64,000 bases of DNA from Apoderus coryli (GCA_911728435.2 OU452216.1:3856342-3920341); one strand, 5' to 3'; positions 45,000 through 56,645 are shown, numbered from the stretch's first letter. Numbers and translations: made by a program. The notes: a model not told the origin generated them from the sequence alone.

Positions 45000-45835
45000 G
45001 TACAGTTGAGCGATACTGTTGTTGCGCTGTCGGGCAGAATGGTTCAGGTTGAGGAAAGTGTATCGGTAATGCAGAGAAATGTGTCAGATATGGAGAGGCG
45101 GGATAATTCTGACTTGGCCAGTAATGAAACCATTATTAGCGAAATTAATGAGCGTAACAGACGTGAAATAAACATTATTATCTACAATGTTGTCCCCGAT
45201 GATGTTCAAAACCCTGATGAGGATAATAGTAACGTAAAACGGATCATGGCTGTAATTTGCCCAGATCTGCCAACAGCAGCAGCTATCAAAACATGTAGGC
45301 TTGGTAGGAGTCGAAATGGTAAACCGAGTCCTCTCAAAGTAACATTATCCTCTAGGGACGACGTCATAAGCGTCTTACGAAATAAGAAAAACATTCCGGA
45401 TGGTCTTAAACATCTATCAATTTCTGCGGATCAGACGAGAATGCAGCGGGACCACTATGGAAGGGTCAGGAGCGAATTGAACAGTAGAAAGAACGATGAC
45501 GAATCTGATATATATATATTAGATATATACAGGGAATACCTACAATTGTGAAATCAAAAAACTCAAATTTTTTGAATGACAAAATCCTGATGTTGGTAAA
45601 TTTCGGGCATATGTGTAATTTTGCAATTAATGTATTGATTTTTTTTTTGGATCTATAATATAGGTGGTAGAATGGCATTTAGCTAAATTAGTTTAGCTAA
45701 ACTCTTACCTTTTATACAAAAGGAGAATATTCTTTAGTTCTTATTGTTTATTGGATTAAAACTTGGAGTTGTAAGGATTGTAAACTTTGTATTTATTTAT
45801 TTTTTTTTGCATAATAAATCATTTATTTATTTATA
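44979..45835 (+). mobile_element. LINE ORF1-bearing fragment inserted in recombinase copy 2
   Basis: Plus-strand insertion that separates the first codons of the recombinase from the rest. It carries an ORF1 (45006-45551) and ends TGCATAATAAATCATTTATT near 45832. The 3' portion after the ORF1 part shows no RT, so the copy is internally deleted. Target duplication not clearly resolved. Confidence 0.7.
45006..45551 (+). pseudogene. LINE ORF1 protein fragment (coiled coil plus RRM-like)
   Basis: 181 codons. Residues 1-50 (LSGRMVQVEESVSVMQRNVS) are heptad-like and should form a coiled coil. NERNRREINIIIYNVVPDD begins an RRM-like fold; AAAIKTCRLGRSRNGKPSPL and KVTLSSRDDVISVLRNKK continue it. This arrangement is common in ORF1 RNA-binding proteins of CR1/Jockey-type LINEs. 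The last residues run into unrelated AT-rich sequence, so the C-terminus is lost. Confidence 0.75.
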
Positions 45836-46624
45836 ATATCATTAATTGCATCGTTAGATGCAATACCAAATCTTCGCGACATTTTCAAACCAGTTGTCAG
45901 TTTGACGTGTAATTAATTTTTAATAAAAAAAACACCAAACTGAAAACACCACATGTAGGGTATTATAGCTGTAATCCAGAGGTGATTGGATGAAATTTGA
46001 CAGATGACTTAAAATTAAGTAATTTGATTGGTTACCATATTTAGTAAAAAATTATCGTTAGCAAACTGTATTTCAATAATTTTATTAATGCTGTTTACTA
46101 TGGACCAGTTTTGTCCCAAAATTTTCAAACTTGAATTTCTCGAAAACCTTTAAGTTTTTCGAGAAAAAAGAAGTACGCCTTTTCTATGTAGAAAACTCTA
46201 TTTTATCACATTTTTGACACGAAATAAATAAAAATCATAAGGAAAAAAAGTTAGGTTATAATTAAGGCAAGGGTCCCCCCCGTTTATGGTCATCCTTTTT
46301 TATTCAATTTCATATCAGTTTACGACATTTAACTAGGTGAATAAATATGCTACATTTGGTTAATTCTTTGTTACTTGTTTCGAAAATATTTCAAAAAATC
46401 GTCCTCAGGTAGTCATCTTTAAAAGGACGTTTTTTTCATGATTAGTTGTCCCCAATTCGCTCACATGTCTTTCTGAAACACCCTGTATAGGTACTTGGAG
46501 GATGTGAGAAATATATGCAAAATAATGAAACAGAAGAAATATCCTTGAATACGAAAATTTTGTTTACAAGGAGGAAAAATTGAAATGTTTGTTTTACGTA
46601 CCCCAATCTAGGGGTATGTGAATT

Positions 46625-48350
46625 TAAATAGAACTAGCTGTTGCCCTCGAGGCACGAATAGCTCTCCATATTTAAGTGTAAAAGTAATAATTTTATGACC
46701 CTTTTGTCATTTATCAAAATTTTTGTTTTGTTTTAGACATCAGCTATTTTTTTTTTTTTTTTTTTGTATCGGGTTTTGTGCCTTTTTCTTCTCTTTGGAG
46801 GCACTATTTATACGCAGATATTTTATATTTCAGATCTAGGCCAAATTCTTGTACGCAAAATAATTGATTTTTTTTTTAGTTTTATTATAAAATTTATTTT
46901 GCCCCCTTTTCTACTATTTACGAACGCCTATGTAAACAAAATTGTTATGCTGCATGTTGTAGGTTATCCGTTAAGTAGTTTTTGAGTTATCACGGATACA
47001 ATTTTTTCCTGACCCTTTTATAGAATTTTCACGGACGCCTATGGAACATTAATTTTTGTCGTGTATTTTTAACACCAACTCAACTAGTTAAATATAAAAA
47101 TTTTTACATTTTAATTTTTTTTATTTTACCCCTTTTTCTACTATTTACGAACGCCTATGTAAATAAAAATTTTATGCTGCATTTTTTAGGTTATCTTATA
47201 TCAAAGCTATATATAATTAGCCAATTTTTCTGGTATATTTGGGAAACATTTTTTTTTCGTTTTGACCCTTTTTTAACACTATTTTCGAACGCCTGTGTGA
47301 ACTAATTCTTTAATGTAACATTTTTTAGGTTATATTCTATCACAACTATAAAAAATTATTCAATATTTCGGATAAGTTTAAGAACTATGATTTTTGAAAT
47401 TTTTGAAATCTCTTTTAAACCCGTTGCCTACGCTCAATGTTAATCACCACCTATAATTATCCTGTAGTATTTTCGTATCCGTTACGTGGTTTTTGAGTTA
47501 TCACGGATACAAATTTTTTCTGACCCTTTTATAGAATTTTTACGGACGCCTATGGTACATTAATTTTTGTCGTGTATTTTTAACGCCAATTCATCTAGTT
47601 AAATATAAAATTTTTTACATTTTAATTTTTTTTTATTTTACCCCTTTTTCTACTATTTACGAACGCCTATGTGAATAAAAAATTTATGCTGCATTTTTTA
47701 GGTTATCTTATATCAAAGCTATATATAATTAGCCACTTTTTCTGGTATATTTGGGGAACGTTTTTTTTTCGTTTTTGACCCTTTTTTTAAACTATTTTCG
47801 AACGCCTTTGTGAACCAATTCTTTTATGGAATATTTTTTAGCTTATATTGTATCACAACTATGAAAAATTATTCCATATTTCGAATAGGTTTAGGAAATA
47901 TATATTTTTTATGTTTTGACCTCTTTTCCACTATTTACGAACGCCTATGAAAGTAAGTTATTCATGACACATTTTATAGGTTATATTCTATCAAAACTAT
48001 CAATAACTAGTTAATATTTCTGCTATTTTTAAGAAATACGTTTTTTTTTTAATCTTTTTTACCCCATTTTACACTATTTTCGAACGCCAATGTGGTCTAA
48101 TATTTTATGTTCAATATTTTAGGTTATATTCAATTAAATGCGTAAAAAATTATGCAGTATTTCGGATAAGTTTAAGAACTATGAATTTTTTTAATTTTTG
48201 AACCCTCTTTTAAACCCGTTGCCTACGCTCAATGTTTCCCAAAATCTAATCAGCTCCTTGCCATGTCCAATAGTATTTTTGTACCAAATTTGGTTAAAAT
48301 CTGTTAAGCGGTTTTTGCGTTTTCGTGGATACAGACAGACAGACATTTTT
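46625..48350 (+). repeat. Array of diverged repeats, typical insect retroposon ends
   Basis: Starts near ACTAGCTGTTGCCC (46630) and ends near GCGGTTTTTGCGTTTTCGTG and (GACA)n at about 48326-48345, both common in non-autonomous insect retroposons. In between, CTATTTACGAACGCCTATG and TTTTTAGGTTATATTCTATC recur every 130-170 bp, and a longer unit starting GAGTTATCACGGATACAA is repeated at 46984 and 47492, about 510 bp apart. No coding capacity. Confidence 0.65.
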
Positions 48351-48984
48351 TTAAAACTACTTATTTATGTATAAAATGACCAAAAAGAAGTATTTCCGGT
48401 GAAATTAAAAAAAAATTTTTTTTCATGAAACTAATAGTCTCCATATATACATATATTACATATATGATATGGAGAGCTAAAAAGTAGGTTATTTCGATTA
48501 AATAAAGAAATACTTTTTTAGAAAACAAATTCCTGCATGTTATAGAAGGCAAAAATTTCTATAGTCTTCTTTTAAAGATGTTCTCTGATTGTGAGCAATC
48601 CCTCATTTCCGAGAGAAGGACAACAAAATAAAAATATCCTAAGTAGACTCGCGATTTCTTATAGTACTCGTGTTTGGGGCGAGACAGATACAACTGATCT
48701 CTTCCTCGAGTGGAATAGCCAGCGTCTCTACTGGTCCCTCTGCATGGAATGTTGAATATACTTATAATTGCTCTTTTTAGTAGATTTAAGAAAAATTATC
48801 TATTCAGAAGATGAACACAAACAAAATTCTAAAAAATTTGTATGTAGTTCTCCATTTCATACTCCTAAGAGTTTATATATCTAAAGCGTGTCCCAAAATT
48901 AACACACGATTTGAATTTGCCGCCAGTTATGCAGTAAAGTGTTGGCAACTCTAAAAACAAAACATATCGAGAGCTGACAGTTTA
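48351..48984. other. Intergenic, transposon end near 48880
   Basis: No gene. AAAGCGTGTCCCAAAATTAA at about 48882 looks like the left end of a DDE_3 element whose transposase start follows. Confidence 0.45.
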
Positions 48985-49153
48985 GGGTTAGTAAAAATGG
49001 CACCACAGAACAACGTGTCTTCATTATGGAACAATATTTCAAAAATAATGAAAACTTGGCGGCCGCAAATCGAAAATTTCATACAAAATATGGTCGGAGT
49101 AGTGTTTTAACTTCGTCAACTGTGAAGAGATTAATTGAAAAATTTAGAAACTA
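48985..49153 (+). pseudogene. DDE_3 transposase, N-terminal HTH fragment
   Basis: Plus strand: GTTEQRVFIMEQYFKNNENL, AAANRKFHTKYGRSSVL and SSTVKRLIEKFRN, then a stop. It matches the same HTH family as MERYTKEQ... at 22655. It ends about 75 bp from the 3' end of the LRR gene, so a transposon end landed beside that gene. Confidence 0.75.
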
Positions 49154-49228
49154 AGCAATAAACATCTTGATTATTATTAACTTCTTAAATAATTTACATT
49201 TTTTAAATATAAACGCTATTACTAAGAT

Positions 49229-50623
49229 TCATTGCATTAATTCTACTTGTTCTATGCTATTTATTTTTCGCCATTTTACATTTTTAACGAATTTTATTAC
49301 AAATAAAACTAAAACAATTAAAATACTTAAAGTTAAGAACATGGTAATGAGTATAAAAATAAGTATTATTGAAACGTTAGAGTTTCCATCCACGAATTTC
49401 AATATCTTTTGTGTCTCAATATTGTCTTGCCAGATGTTATCGCTGTACTTTTGCCGATGATTGTCACTCAGTGATGATAATGTTGAATTCGCTAATAAGT
49501 TTTTCTCAAATTCATTTTCAATGCATTTAATGCCGTATACATTTTCACTTTTGAAATGTCGGCCAACAGAAGTGGAAATATACCTGTCCTGAAACTTCTG
49601 CATGATTTCTTGCAATGAAATACAATCCCACAAATTACCATCAATTTCACATACTGTTAAATCCTTTAAATGCAAAAGGATGTCATCAAAATTAAGTGTA
49701 GTTATATTATTGAACTGCAAATTCAATTCCTTACAATTCGTTAATGGATGAAATACAAATTTAGATATTTCTTCTAGTTTATTATAAGCCAAGTTTAAAT
49801 AATCCAAATTTTGTTGATTTTCAAATACGTCGTGTGGCAGATATTGGATACGATTATGAGATAAATCCAAGTAAGTCAATGCGTGGATGTTATGAAACGT
49901 GAAATTGTTCAAATTTGTTATTAAATTATTACTTAAATATAAATATTTCATATGTTTAGCTTCAATAGTAAAGGTTTGGATATGGTTAAATGATAAATCG
50001 AGAGATAATATGCTACTAAAATTAGAATTTGGTACAGTAGTAATATTATTATAACTTAAATTTAGATGAGTTAATTTATTCAAATCCAATGATTTTGGAA
50101 TCTCATTAAAATCATTATGTGATAAATCCAACTCTACCAAAAAAGAAAAGTTACCAAAACAGGCTTCTGATAAGAAATTGTGCGATAAGTCTAAATATTG
50201 CAGTTGATTATTCTCATGAAATAAGTCACAATTGAAACCTGTTAAATTGTTGTGAGCAAGATAGAGATGTGTTAGAAAAGGTAATTCCGCAAACGCCAAA
50301 GGCATTATTTTTGTAATACTAATATTACTTAACTTTAACTCCTTTATCCGTTTATTATAATAATTATATTTGATATCGAAGGGGGTAAGGATGTATATTT
50401 TGGCATCTTCTATCTTTAAAATGATACTACGATCGTCAGCCCCATATCCATAATTATTCGTACAATTAGGGATTGTGCTGAAACTGTATAAATCTGTGCA
50501 AACTACGTATTCGTATTCTTCATTACAATAGAAAGGCGATGGCATACATTTACCACGTGCGAAATTCATTTTGTTCGTTATCACAAACATAATTAAATAA
50601 ATAATGGAAAGTTCTTTCTTCAT
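49229..50623 (-). CDS. LRR transmembrane protein, paralog 1
   Basis: 464 residues. Signal peptide about 1-24; N-terminal Cys cap (KCMPSPFYCNEEYEYVVC, residues 25-42); about ten leucine-rich repeats from residue 93 to 335 (LTHLYLAHNNL, LQYLDLSHNFL, LTHLNLSYNNI, LTYLDLSHNRI, LDYLNLAYNKL); C-terminal Cys cap (WDCISLQEIM ... GIKCIEN); a transmembrane helix at about 417-444; a 20-residue cytoplasmic tail ending IEQVELMQ. Many N-x-S/T sites in the ectodomain. No TIR or kinase domain, so it is not a complete Toll receptor; a cell-surface binding or adhesion role is possible but unproven. Intact, with low-complexity AT-rich codon use. A 3' splice site at 50636-50637 suggests an upstream non-coding exon. 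Confidence 0.85.
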   Translation of the reverse strand: MKKELSIIYLIMFVITNKMNFARGKCMPSPFYCNEEYEYVVCTDLYSFSTIPNCTNNYGYGADDRSIILKIEDAKIYILTPFDIKYNYYNKRIKELKLSNISITKIMPLAFAELPFLTHLYLAHNNLTGFNCDLFHENNQLQYLDLSHNFLSEACFGNFSFLVELDLSHNDFNEIPKSLDLNKLTHLNLSYNNITTVPNSNFSSILSLDLSFNHIQTFTIEAKHMKYLYLSNNLITNLNNFTFHNIHALTYLDLSHNRIQYLPHDVFENQQNLDYLNLAYNKLEEISKFVFHPLTNCKELNLQFNNITTLNFDDILLHLKDLTVCEIDGNLWDCISLQEIMQKFQDRYISTSVGRHFKSENVYGIKCIENEFEKNLLANSTLSSLSDNHRQKYSDNIWQDNIETQKILKFVDGNSNVSIILIFILITMFLTLSILIVLVLFVIKFVKNVKWRKINSIEQVELMQ

Positions 50624-50633
50624 AATTTCAATT

Positions 50634-50650
50634 TCCTAAAACAAACAAAA
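50634..50650 (-). promoter_or_regulatory. 3' splice site upstream of LRR paralog 1 ATG
   Basis: Minus strand TTTTGTTTGTTTTAG then GAAATTGAAATT and the ATG. A pyrimidine-rich tract and AG 12 bases before the start codon, with an equivalent site at the paralog (58466). Implies a 5' untranslated exon further upstream. Confidence 0.6.
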
Positions 50651-51264
50651 CAATACACATTTGAACAGATAAAAATTAAACAGGAGTCGATTTATATTTT
50701 CAGATTGCTTCACAGTGTAGTTTGTTTCTCGGTGGGACACAGTCGGCATATCTTCGTCTTAAACGAATTATTAATTTTAATTACAAAAATATCCAGGAGA
50801 AATAAATTGTTATATTCTTCGATGTCAATTATTGTGAATTTAATTGTTGCTCTTTGGAATTTATTTAGGTTAAAAAATTTTCTAATTCATTTTGATTATG
50901 TGGCCAAATATCTCCACCAAATTAATTTGAGGTTTTATAGGTTGAGATTGGATAGAGTGTTACTCGATATTGGTTTGTTGTTAATTCTTAATTAGCTACT
51001 TACTTTGTTATTTGTATGGACTGGTTGAGATCAAATACTAATTTAAACTTGACACTGGAAATTCCAAATGTGTTATTGTATCAAATTTATGTTATAAATC
51101 GATATATCAATAAATTATGCAATTACGTATATATATAAAGTTGTTTATCAAAATTTTATGATTCTACAAAGTGTTCTAAGTAAATTCAGAGAAAATAATT
51201 GAAATTGCTACGGCACTTAGTAATTCTGGTTTCTAATTCTATAAGTGCATTTGGCAGTAGCCCC
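50651..51264. other. Upstream region of LRR paralog 1
   Basis: Should hold the 5' exon and promoter of the gene on the minus strand, but neither could be placed. The 96-residue plus-strand frame 50705-50995 shows no known domain. Confidence 0.4.
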
Positions 51265-51439
51265 CACTGAACCGAAAAGGTACGTGATATTAATAAAAAA
51301 GTGCTTCAAATCAATGAACGTCAATATTAAATTTGAGCCGATGATGGGTGACATTAATACAATGAACGTTCGTACATAAATTCGGTAGCGAATTCTGTAC
51401 GTTGAATTAATAAATAAAGAACATAAATTTATGCTCGCC

Positions 51440-51720
51440 GGTTATTGATCTTACGAATGATGGACATTAATTTATAACTCCTGTACATTAAAACGATGTT
51501 ACCAGGTTGTTAATGCTACGAACGATGAAGATTAGTTTATGTCTCCAATACGTAAAACCGATGTTAGCTGGTTATTAATTTTACGAACGATGAACATTAA
51601 TCTATGACTTTTGTACATTAAACCGATGTCTGAAGGTTATTAATGTTACGAACGAGAAACATGAATCTATGACTTTTGTACGTTAAACCAATGTTAGCTG
51701 ATTATTACATTGGGTTATAA
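51440..51720. repeat. Tandem repeat of about 67 bp
   Basis: Four to five units, each with ACGAACGATGAACATTAATC, CTTTTGTACATTAAACCGAT and GGTTATTAAT, at a spacing of about 65-68 bp, increasingly diverged outward. Confidence 0.8.
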
Positions 51721-52054
51721 TAATTGTTTTACGTAATTGTGTTCGCCGGAAATTATTATTACGAAAGATTGAGATTATTGTTCTGTATTCAATCAATAAT
51801 CGCGAGCATATAGGTACATATGTATTATGTGTACTGCAAAGTGTAGTATGGTTCAAATATACTAGTACCAATGGTTAGAGAATTTAAAAGCCCAAATAAG
51901 ACTCAAAATTATCTTGCTGTACGTCCATTGATTTGATGCACCTGCTTTGTAAATAAATTAAATCATATTTGTACGACACTCGAAATCTAAAGGCTTTATT
52001 TTTAATTTAGTTAATATTAAATGTTAAACATGTCAGATTCGTCTGTCGTCTGAG

Positions 52055-53105
52055 GTGAGAAGGGAGAAAAAACTATATTTGGAAACTAAAGTCCGCGAAA
52101 ATTCTTCTAAACAAAATTGGAAATTATTACGAGATCTAAACATTTATGCAAGGGAAAATATCACAATACCGTATTTTATTCATGATGTTGATAATATTAA
52201 TGATTTTTTTGTGGCCACTTCTACCAACAATCCGGACCCAGGAACGATCAATTTTTACTTAGGTAATAAAATTAGGCCTGATATTAACTTTGAATTTACA
52301 ATAATGGATCATGGGGAGATACTTGATGCATTCCTTGGGATTAAGTCAAATGCTGTAGGTAGTGACATGATCAGTATTGATATGCTAGTAGTAGTAGTTG
52401 TCCGTTTATAATGCCCTTTATACAGCATCTAGTTAATTACTATATAGAAACGAGGACCTTCCCAACATGTTGGAAAGAAGCCAATGTCATTCCAATCCCA
52501 AAACTAAAACTCCATCAACATTTAAGGATCTTATAGACCGATTAATATACTCCCAGCGATTTCCAAGGTTATTGAGAGAGTGATCTGCAATCACATGAAA
52601 ACATATCTTGATGGTCATGGGTTGTTGTCGGAGGTCCAGTCTGGGTTCCGTCAGGGTCACAGTTGCTTCACGACATGACTTAAAATACTGGATGATGCAT
52701 TGGGGGCGGTAGATCAGGGTCCATTGACGGCATTGCTGCTGTTGGAGTACGCAAGGGGCATTTGACCGCATTGGTCATGGTTTGTTGCTGGCCATTGTGG
52801 GTTACCTGGGCTTTGGGGAGACTGCTGTGTCTCTACTCGGAACATATTATGTGAATGATAGAAGTCAGGTTGTCATTTTGGGAACGGCAGTGTCTGGGTC
52901 CAGGACATTGCGTAGTGCCTAGTGCCGCAGGGCATCCAGGAATCATTGCCTATTTTTATGTATCAGGGTTTTTGTTGTTGTTATTATTATGCAGTTAACT
53001 TTAGTATTGCTAATATGTTAAGCTAGGAGGCTGTGCATCGACTTCGCCTTTTGTGTAACTTTTCTAAGTTCTCAATAAAGTCATTTATTATATTATTATT
53101 ATTAA
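52055..53105 (+). mobile_element. Decayed Jockey/CR1-type LINE
   Basis: 52055-52411 covers the linker before the RT (SSKQNWKLLRDLNIYAREN, EILDAFLGIKSNAVGSDMIS). Past a stop the plus strand continues in changing frames: YYIETRTFPTCWKEANVIPI, RPINILPAISKVIERVICNH, SEVQSGFRQGHSCFTT and LKILDDALGAVDQGPLTALL. The first catalytic Asp position reads LLEYARG, so Asp has become Glu. Nothing resembles the YADD half; the copy jumps to a 3' UTR ending CAATAAAGTC and (TTA)n near 53100. Confidence 0.75.
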
Positions 53106-53153
53106 TCAAAATAACAGGTTGTTAAGTAAACAGTGTGCGCCTTTAGAATAGAC

Positions 53154-53390
53154 TTATAGAACCCATAAGTACGGTTGAATTGCAGATTTTCTTCCTTTAA
53201 GGTTTATTATATGTTCTTCTATTTCTTGAACTGTTTTAGCACAAAATAAAAAAGATTCTTGAGAGTCTTTTATTGTGTACTTTAAATGGCTTATCTTTCC
53301 ACTGGCACCTTTGGAACATAGCTTAGCGGATAGCACTAAATATCCATGAAGAGCCCTTAAAATTTCTTCCCTCGTATCGGCGGGTTTTCA
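53154..53390 (-). CDS. Unrecognised short ORF
   Basis: Minus strand, open from about 53389 to the stop at 53154, about 78 codons: REEILRALHGYLVLSAKLCS, then GKISHLKYTIKDSQESFLFC and VQEIEEHIINLKGRK. Codon use looks more protein-like than the surroundings and the hydrophobic pattern is regular. I do not recognise the family. It may be an exon, or part of a decayed transposon protein inside the CACTG-ended region. Confidence 0.3.
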
Positions 53391-54061
53391 ACATTACAAA
53401 GGAATACCGCACTGTGCTTTTTTTCGTTTTAAACTGACTTTAGTTTTGTATTTTACTAAATGGTACTTATATAAAAGGATTACTACTTACCTTATATTTC
53501 TACATTTGTGGTATTATTTGGGAACAAATTTTAAAAATAGATTTAGGAACACACTTCACTTATCAACTGTTTATATTTAACTAAACAAAACAAAAAGGAC
53601 GCGTAAACAAAAAGTCTATGAGAATGTCATAATGTCAATGTTTTGAGTATTCAGTCTATGGTCCGGGTGCATTGATTTGCGCGCGTTATTCAGAATTTAA
53701 TGGTTAGGTTCGTAAAATTAATGCTTAGCATCCATTGAATCAACGATGATCGTTTATTAGTTTTTATGTTCGCTGTTCATAGGTGTATGATTTACAAATT
53801 ATTGTGTTAAAGGCGAAGAGCATAAATTAATAAATTTAAAACATTGAAGCAATAAATAGTAACATTATATTGATGAAAAAAAAACATAAATTTTCGATGT
53901 CTTGCATTTATTGATTAATGTTTCATCGTACATTGTTTCTATGTATGAAATTATTAATTTATGATCAAAATTCATTGTAACAGTGACCAATTCATAATAT
54001 TAATGTTCAAAATATTGATGACAACCATTCATTGGTTTTACGTACAATATTTTTTTCAGTG

Positions 54062-55059
54062 CCTATAATACAATATGAAAACCCATTTTATTGGATGCTT
54101 TAAAAATCAATGGACAATGATAGGACAGCGTTTCTATTTGCTATCAAATTTGCGGTCCTAATAAAGCACAGAGAGAGAGACATAGTTTTGACTAATCGGT
54201 GTTTGGAAATATTTTTTGAATTTGTCTCTTTTTAGACTTTTTGCGAGTTGTTTTTTGACTTTTTGATTTTTCTAACAGAAGGGATGTGGCATCTAACTAT
54301 AGGTCATAATGGATTTTCACAAAACATTCGCTTTTTTGGCTTGTAATATGGGCGTTTGATTGACAAATTCTGTTAATTTAGGGCATAATCTGTGTCTTTT
54401 GATTTACAAATTAAAATGTGTGAAAGTAAATTATTTCTAGTGGATCAAATAAATAAACTAAACTCTTATCATCGACCGAAAAACAAGGATTATCTTCTGT
54501 TAAGATATTTCTTTACATACCTACATTTTACTTTCATGCCAATATCGGTTAGTCTTCGAGCAATACAATGTAATTAAGACGGTTTGTTCGGTCCCCATAA
54601 AATACACTAAATACGTCTAAAATTATAGCTCTACTTCCAGCCTATAACTATATTGAAAGAATATAGATGGAGGCACATGATAGATCGCAAAATTTGAAAA
54701 CATCACATAATAATATAGGAATATACACCCTGTATATTTTACCAGTAGACTTATCTTTAGCTATGTATTAACAGAAGTTAAAAAAAAAATTATCAAACCA
54801 TAGTTTACTTAATTTAGAAATACTCAAAGATATATATATAGTATATATATAAATATACGGTATACGGGGTGTCCCACCGGGAAGGGATTCGACCGATTAT
54901 GGAGAAACTACACTGTGGAACAATCTGAAAATCTGGTGTAATACGTAGGTCCACGGGACCAATTCGGCTAAAATATTTTCAAGGATCTAGTACTTCAGGT
55001 TATACCGGAAGTAGGTGTCAACTTCCTTATTTCAAATACGAATTGTATATTGTTATGCA
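54062..55059. other. Intergenic, nothing coding
   Basis: ACACCCTGTATA at about 54724 and TACGGGGTGTCCCACCGG at about 54862 resemble transposon ends; the second leads into a block with ACTTCAGGTTATACCGGAAG at about 54990. Confidence 0.4.
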
Positions 55060-55440
55060 AATTGTGTCACCCTAACCAGATTGTCTTAGTTAAAATTATA
55101 CATTATAATATTGTTATCCTAACCAGATAGTTACGTTATATTTACAATATAATATTGTTAACCTAACCAAATAGTTACGTTATCTTTACAACATAATGTT
55201 ATCCTAAGCAGATAGTTACGTTATCTCTGCAATATAATATTGTTGCCCTAACCAGATAGTTAAGTACTCTCTACAATACAATATTGTTACCCTAACCCGA
55301 TAGCTACATTATCTCTACAATATAACATTGTTACCCTAACCAGATAGTTACGTTAACTCTACAATATAATATTGTTACCCTGACTACCTGGTTATGTTAT
55401 ATCTACATTCTAATATTGCCTGGTTACTGGGGCTAGATTA
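55060..55440. repeat. 44-bp minisatellite
   Basis: Seven to eight units of AATATAATATTGTTACCCTA, ACCAGATAGTTACGTTATCT and CTAC, with point differences and one shorter unit. No coding sense. Confidence 0.85.
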
Positions 55441-55929
55441 CCTGACTGCATTTTCTTGTTATCATAACAATATTGTCACCATTACTATATGATATTGTCA
55501 CCTACACTTCATTATATTGTTTCTCCCACTATAATATATCGTTACTCCTATTATACCATATCGTTAGCTTAATAATTTAGCATTGTTAACACACATCTAG
55601 AAACTCCCCCTTTTCTAGATCTGTGATTGTTAACCTAGCTTTTTATTCTCTAATTGATGGAATTGTATAGAAATTTGCAAATAATCTCACTGTTTTATAT
55701 TCTGCTAGACTATGTACGCAATGTTTTCATAACGATGTGAAATCTAAAGGTCTTGCCGTGTCAACTGAAAAACTAATTGCGTTGACTATAAAATCCTAAC
55801 AATATCTTTCAGTTAGAACTCGCTACGATAAATCTTAATAAAGGAACACTTTCCTGGACGACTATGGAATTCGGCGAGGACATAGGAGTTCGGGAATGTG
55901 CTTTTCCTACGAAAGATATTTGAGGTGAT
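55441..55929. other. Spacer
   Basis: Continues with short AT-rich motifs related to the minisatellite (ATATTGTCACC, ATATCGTTA) up to about 55590. Nothing else recognised. Confidence 0.4.
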
Positions 55930-56430
55930 GGTTTATAATAGATCGGAGTCAAGTGGATGCAATCTATACAGCTAAGGCATTAGACCGAATAAATCATGAT
56001 ATATTGCTTCAAAGGTTCACTGCTGTACCTCTATCTATCGTTCAATGGTTTTGCCTCAAATCAGTAGGTCGCGGCATCCGGAGTGACACAAGGATCTAAT
56101 TTGGTTCCTCTTTTATTTCTCATATTTATTGATTATCTCGGGAAATGCCTTGGTTCTTCTGATTTATTTTTTGCAGACGATCTTAAGACTTAGTGCGGTG
56201 ATTTCCCATTTTGACTGTACTAATTTTCAAGATGATCTGAATGTTGTACAGGTGTTGTGTAGGGGAAATAGGTTGCACCCTAACAAATGCAAAATTGTAA
56301 CATAGACGCGGAAGAAAGATCCTAATCAAAACCCCTAAAAGATCGGAGACAATGTGTTGTGATACGTTTAAGAACTTGAGAGTGATCTTCGATGCTGGCA
56401 TTTGTTTTTCTAACCATATTTCCCTCCACC
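55930..56430 (+). pseudogene. Highly decayed Jockey-type RT fragment
   Basis: The plus strand gives DRSQVDAIYTAKALDRINHD (the YTDFSKAFDRINHD motif with two residues, including the Asp, lost), then ASGVTQGSNLVPLLFLIFID, SSDLFFADDLKT (FADD kept) and a stop. Later pieces include FQDDLNVVQVLCRGNRLHPN. Frameshifts and stops throughout. Confidence 0.7.
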
Positions 56431-56639
56431 GCCAAATCCTAGGATGAACCCATTAGTTTATAATTGAAATCGACTTATGCCTTAGGCCTCAAATTTTTAT
56501 ACATAATACTATATAGGGTGTTATATTTGAAAGAAGAACGTTGGTATAACCTTTCAATATAAGAGGAAATCGTACAAATATGTCAAACAGATACTTACCA
56601 AAAAAAATAAATAAAAAAATCAGTAAATATTTATATAAA

Positions 56640-56645
56640 ATTTAT
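56640..56645 (-). terminator. Polyadenylation signal of LRR paralog 2
   Basis: AATAAA on the minus strand about 35-40 bases downstream of the stop codon, followed by AT-rich sequence. Confidence 0.5.

Larger units (their letters stand above)
43071..46487. mobile_element. Element with about 410-475-bp inverted repeats enclosing the recombinase copy 2
   Basis: 43071-43545 and 46083-46487 are inverted repeats: outer ends TACAAGGTGTTTC and GAAACACCCTGTA, shared blocks TGTGAGCGAATTG, CACCTAGTTAGATGTCGTAA, CTTGCCTTAATTATAACG and GGACAAAACTGGTCC. TA stands at each edge. The interior (about 43546-46082) is the Crypton-like element in minus orientation, itself split by a LINE ORF1. The ends resemble those of the DDE_3 element at 22540-24745. 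Copy 1 of the recombinase lacks these arms, so the recombinase probably inserted here rather than being the arms' own enzyme. Confidence 0.8.
51265..54061. mobile_element. Region with CACTGAA inverted ends and subterminal repeats
   Basis: Left end CACTGAACCGAAAAGGTACG (51265) and right end, on the minus strand, CACTGAAAAAAATATTGTACG (from 54061). Subterminal repeats of the type TTACGAACGATGAACATTAA lie inside both ends, in array form at 51440-51720 and scattered at 53690-54050. CACTG ends occur in CACTA/Chapaev-group transposons. No matching transposase was recognised and no clean target duplication is seen, so this is a proposal. A LINE copy (52055-53100) lies inside. Confidence 0.5.

Noticed and set aside
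49229..50623. Toll receptor
   Set aside because: LRRs and caps fit, but the cytoplasmic part is about 20 residues with no TIR domain.
55060..55440. CRISPR-like array from regular 44-bp units
   Set aside because: Units are contiguous with no unique spacers: a minisatellite.
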